Shown here one piece after another: positions 30,703 through 32,484 of a DNA stretch of 32,484 nt. The position numbers and the translations under genes are program-made. Source of the stretch: Candidatus Rokuibacteriota bacterium (GTDB lineage Bacteria > Methylomirabilota > Methylomirabilia > Rokubacteriales > CSP1-6). The DNA lies in contig JAHFDK010000038.1 of NCBI GenBank assembly GCA_023249095.1, positions 1 to 32,484 on the forward strand. The letters are read 5' to 3'. How positions within the stretch are numbered: the first letter of the stretch is position 1; every line of letters starts with the position of its first letter. The notes beneath the pieces are model-generated. The model did not search any database, was not told the DNA's origin, and saw only the letters and a list, made by a program, of their open reading frames with translations.

Positions 30703-31380
30703 ATGTCGAGAGGACAAAAGGCTCACGTGATCGACGGGATCGAGGTCGCGGTGGATCCTGAAGCCGTCGTCGTCACGGCGCGCGAGCCGCTGACGGTCCT
30801 CTCCTCCGCATTCGTGAGGGGCGGGTTCACCGCGGCGCGCGCCATCGTGAACCTCCACGTCCCGAAGGATCTCCGGGAAGAGCAGACGGACGGCCTGCTG
30901 CCGAGCTTTACGGTACGGCGCGGGATTCCCGGGCCGTGGGTCGGACTACTGACGTCGGCGTGGACCGAGAAGGCGGAGGTCACCACAGCGACCGGGTGCG
31001 GGCTGAAGGCTCTCGCGGTCGTGACCGTCGGGCTTTCGAACCGTGTAGCGGCCGGAGCGACCCCGATCGCGGCGTGGGCACCGTCCACGATCAACGCGAT
31101 CATCGTCGTCGACGGCGCGCCCGAGGCGGCGGCGCTCGTCAACGCCGTGATGACGGTCACCGAGGTCAAGACGGTGCTGCTGGCCGCCGCCGAAGTCCGG
31201 TGCGACGATGGTCAGGTGGCGAGCGGTACATCAACGGACGCCGTAGTCGTCGCGGTGACCGGGCACGGTACGCGGCATCGGTTTGGAGGACCCATCAGCG
31301 ATTTCGGGTGGGTGGTCGCACGCGCGGCCCGCTCAGCGCTGAGCGCCGGGATCCGGCGCTGGATGGACGAGCATCCGTGA
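30703..31380 (+). CDS. cbiZ: Adenosylcobinamide amidohydrolase CbiZ
   Basis: Hydrolyses the aminopropanol side chain of adenosylcobinamide (and of some complete corrinoids such as pseudocobalamin) to give adenosylcobyric acid, so that a new lower loop can be built. 225 aa. Family signatures: LSSAFVRGGFTAARAIVNLH, GLLTSAWTEKAEV, VTVGLSNRVAAG, STINAIIVVDGAPEAAALVN, MTVTEVKTVLLA and GTSTDAVVVAVTGHG. ATG 30703; the stop overlaps the next GTG by 4 nt. CbiZ use requires a later CbiB/CobD step encoded elsewhere. Family call strong; salvage role supported by the operon. Confidence 0.93.
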   Translation: MSRGQKAHVIDGIEVAVDPEAVVVTAREPLTVLSSAFVRGGFTAARAIVNLHVPKDLREEQTDGLLPSFTVRRGIPGPWVGLLTSAWTEKAEVTTATGCGLKALAVVTVGLSNRVAAGATPIAAWAPSTINAIIVVDGAPEAAALVNAVMTVTEVKTVLLAAAEVRCDDGQVASGTSTDAVVVAVTGHGTRHRFGGPISDFGWVVARAARSALSAGIRRWMDEHP

Positions 31381-32258
31381 CCCGACGACCGCCGCTGCTG
31401 ACCCTGCTCGCCTCGCTGGCCATTCACATCGGTGCTCTGGCGCTTCTCATCGTCTTCGCGTCAGAGGAATCGCACCCGAGCGCGCTCTTCATTGATCTGT
31501 CGGTCCAGGAGGTCGGTGTTGTATCGGAGCCCCGGGCCGCGGCTACCGAGGGTGGCCTGAGACAGATGCGGCCTGGCTCCGCACGCCCGATTGAACGCAT
31601 CACAACTGTTCCCTCGCCGCCGCCGGCCGTCGCCCCCGCACCGCCATCCAGTCCCGAGCTCGCGCCCCCGCCGGAGCGAGAAGTCACCACGTCAAGGCCC
31701 CCCGAACCCCGTCTGGCCGAGCCAGCTCTTGGCGCGGTGTCATCGCGCGAGACGGCTCCGGAGGTGGGGCCAAGCTCGACGAGCGCATCTGCAGTCGAGG
31801 CCAGCCCGAAGCCGGGCGGTGCCAGCGCCGACCAGACCAGCGCGACTTCCGCCAGTGACGTCGGGCACCGCGCCACTCCGGCACCATCGGCCGTATCAGG
31901 CGAGAGCACTGGCCGAACCGGGGCGCGCGTCGCGCTCGCGCCGACAGGGCCCCTGGGAGGCGAGCCCGGATCAGAGTACGGCGGCTACCTCGCGCACGTG
32001 AGGCGACGCATCCAGGAGTCGCTCCAGTATCCGCTGGCCGCGCGCCGGCGAGGGCTCAAGGGCACCGTGCACCTAGAAATTCTCATCAAGCCGAACGGCG
32101 CGATCAGCGCGGTCTCGGTCACCAGTTCGTCGTCGCACTGGCTGCTCGACGAGGCCGCGCTCGAGGCGGTGAGGAGTCTCGCGCCCCAGCCCTTCCCCTC
32201 CGGCCTGATGCCGCGACCGTTGCGGGTGCGGCTGCCAGTGGTCTTCGATCTGCAGTAG
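31377..32258 (+). CDS. tonB: TonB family energy-transducing protein
   Basis: Inner-membrane anchored protein that couples the proton motive force to outer-membrane TonB-dependent receptors. 293 aa. The N-terminal helix carries the TonB SxxxH motif (Ser13, His17 in LASLAIHIGALALLIVF). A long Pro/Ala/Ser-rich periplasm-spanning region (about residues 60-200) follows, then a C-terminal TonB domain (YLAHVRRRIQESLQYPLAAR, GTVHLEILIKPNGAISAVSV, LDEAALEAVRSLAPQPFP). GTG 31377 overlaps the cbiZ stop (GTGA). Position suggests service to a corrinoid receptor of the BtuB type, which is not in the window; ExbB/ExbD are also absent. Confidence 0.93.
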   Translation: MTRRPPLLTLLASLAIHIGALALLIVFASEESHPSALFIDLSVQEVGVVSEPRAAATEGGLRQMRPGSARPIERITTVPSPPPAVAPAPPSSPELAPPPEREVTTSRPPEPRLAEPALGAVSSRETAPEVGPSSTSASAVEASPKPGGASADQTSATSASDVGHRATPAPSAVSGESTGRTGARVALAPTGPLGGEPGSEYGGYLAHVRRRIQESLQYPLAARRRGLKGTVHLEILIKPNGAISAVSVTSSSSHWLLDEAALEAVRSLAPQPFPSGLMPRPLRVRLPVVFDLQ

Positions 32259-32290
32259 TATGCTCACCGATCCACCGACGGGGAGGTGAG
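32259..32290 (+). promoter_or_regulatory. Candidate -10 box and strong ribosome binding site before the last gene
   Basis: TATGCT (32259-32264) begins right after the tonB stop, and GGGAGGTGAG (32281-32290) lies just before the ATG at 32292. The 14 bases TATGCTCACCGATC (32259-32272) are identical to 10305-10318 before the ZIP gene. Confidence 0.45.
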
Positions 32291-32291
32291 T

Positions 32292-32484
32292 ATGCCCGAG
32301 GGTAGAGTGCACACGGTCGAGCGGGGCCTTGACGGCACCGCGACCGAGTATCACGACATGGCGGTCGAGGGAGACGGGGTCGAGCGCCTCCTCACCGAGC
32401 TCTTCACGGAACACTGGGCGAAGCTCACCGTCGGACCGCTGATCGAGGGCGCGGCCTACGAGATCCAGTTCGCCTCGGCCCCGA
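32292..32484 (+). CDS. Unrecognised protein, 5' part only
   Basis: 64 codons are visible before the window ends. The start is well supported by GGGAGGTGAG immediately upstream. The visible part (starting MPEGRVHTVERGLDGTATEY, with DGVERLLTELFTEHWAKLTV and GPLIEGAAYEIQFA) has no signal peptide or membrane segment and looks like a small soluble domain. I do not assign a family. It may continue the cobalamin operon or be a separate unit using the -10-like box at 32259. Confidence 0.75.
   Translation, partial: MPEGRVHTVERGLDGTATEYHDMAVEGDGVERLLTELFTEHWAKLTVGPLIEGAAYEIQFASAP

Overview
The window is a dense, GC-rich bacterial segment (32.5 kb, 28 protein genes, no rRNA, tRNA, CRISPR or transposase seen). 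It encodes type II secretion, a TonB protein and a lipid-anchored secretin, so the host is a diderm (Gram-negative). GTG starts, 4-nt start/stop overlaps and Arg/Pro/Ala-rich proteins are frequent. Gene content and style would fit a soil or subsurface lineage such as Candidatus Rokubacteria/Methylomirabilota or a former deltaproteobacterium. That placement is an inference, because no marker gene in the window settles it.

Layout. (1) 1-10302, minus strand: a tightly overlapping type II secretion operon read in the order gspE-F-G-H-I-J-K-L-M-C-D. The secretin gene runs off the left edge. (2) 10319-14149, plus strand: a ZIP-family metal transporter that appears to share a face-to-face promoter with gspE, then aroQ, an ECF-type sigma factor fused in frame to a membrane segment and an exported domain, and an acyl-CoA carboxylase beta subunit. 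(3) 14272-17653: a two-gene phosphorelay made of an HTH-receiver regulator and a large hybrid histidine kinase with three receivers, the first two partly degenerate. (4) 17672-19414, minus: GTP-type PEP carboxykinase. (5) 19510-22520, plus: cobS and a cobC-like phosphatase, then a gamma-glutamyltransferase-like gene. (6) 22765-25941: a DUF3047 exported protein (minus), an Hsp15-like S4 protein, a DUF169 protein overlapping a stand-alone cyclic-nucleotide-binding protein, and an N-terminally short metallo-beta-lactamase-fold protein (minus). (7) 26148-32258, plus: a cobalamin operon led by an AdoCbl-type riboswitch, cobU-cobT-btuF-btuC-btuD-cbiZ-tonB, then the start of an unrecognised gene.

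How the genes work together. The cobalamin genes make a coherent uptake and salvage module. TonB energises outer-membrane import, and BtuF/BtuC/BtuD carry the corrinoid across the inner membrane. CbiZ trims the lower-loop side chain of foreign or incomplete corrinoids, and CobU, CobT, CobS and CobC-like enzymes rebuild the nucleotide loop. The whole 26-32 kb operon sits behind the riboswitch; cobS/cobC is a separate unit about 6 kb upstream with no visible riboswitch.

The most unusual observations are the sigma factor-membrane-periplasm fusion, a 196-nt inverted-repeat element (26-bp perfect arms plus an outer 10-bp perfect arm) between btuC and btuD, the riboswitch lying antisense to the truncated 5' end of a hydrolase gene, the apparent CTG start of btuC, the lipoprotein secretin, and recurrent GCTAnnnT -10-like boxes placed so close to start codons that several mRNAs could be leaderless.
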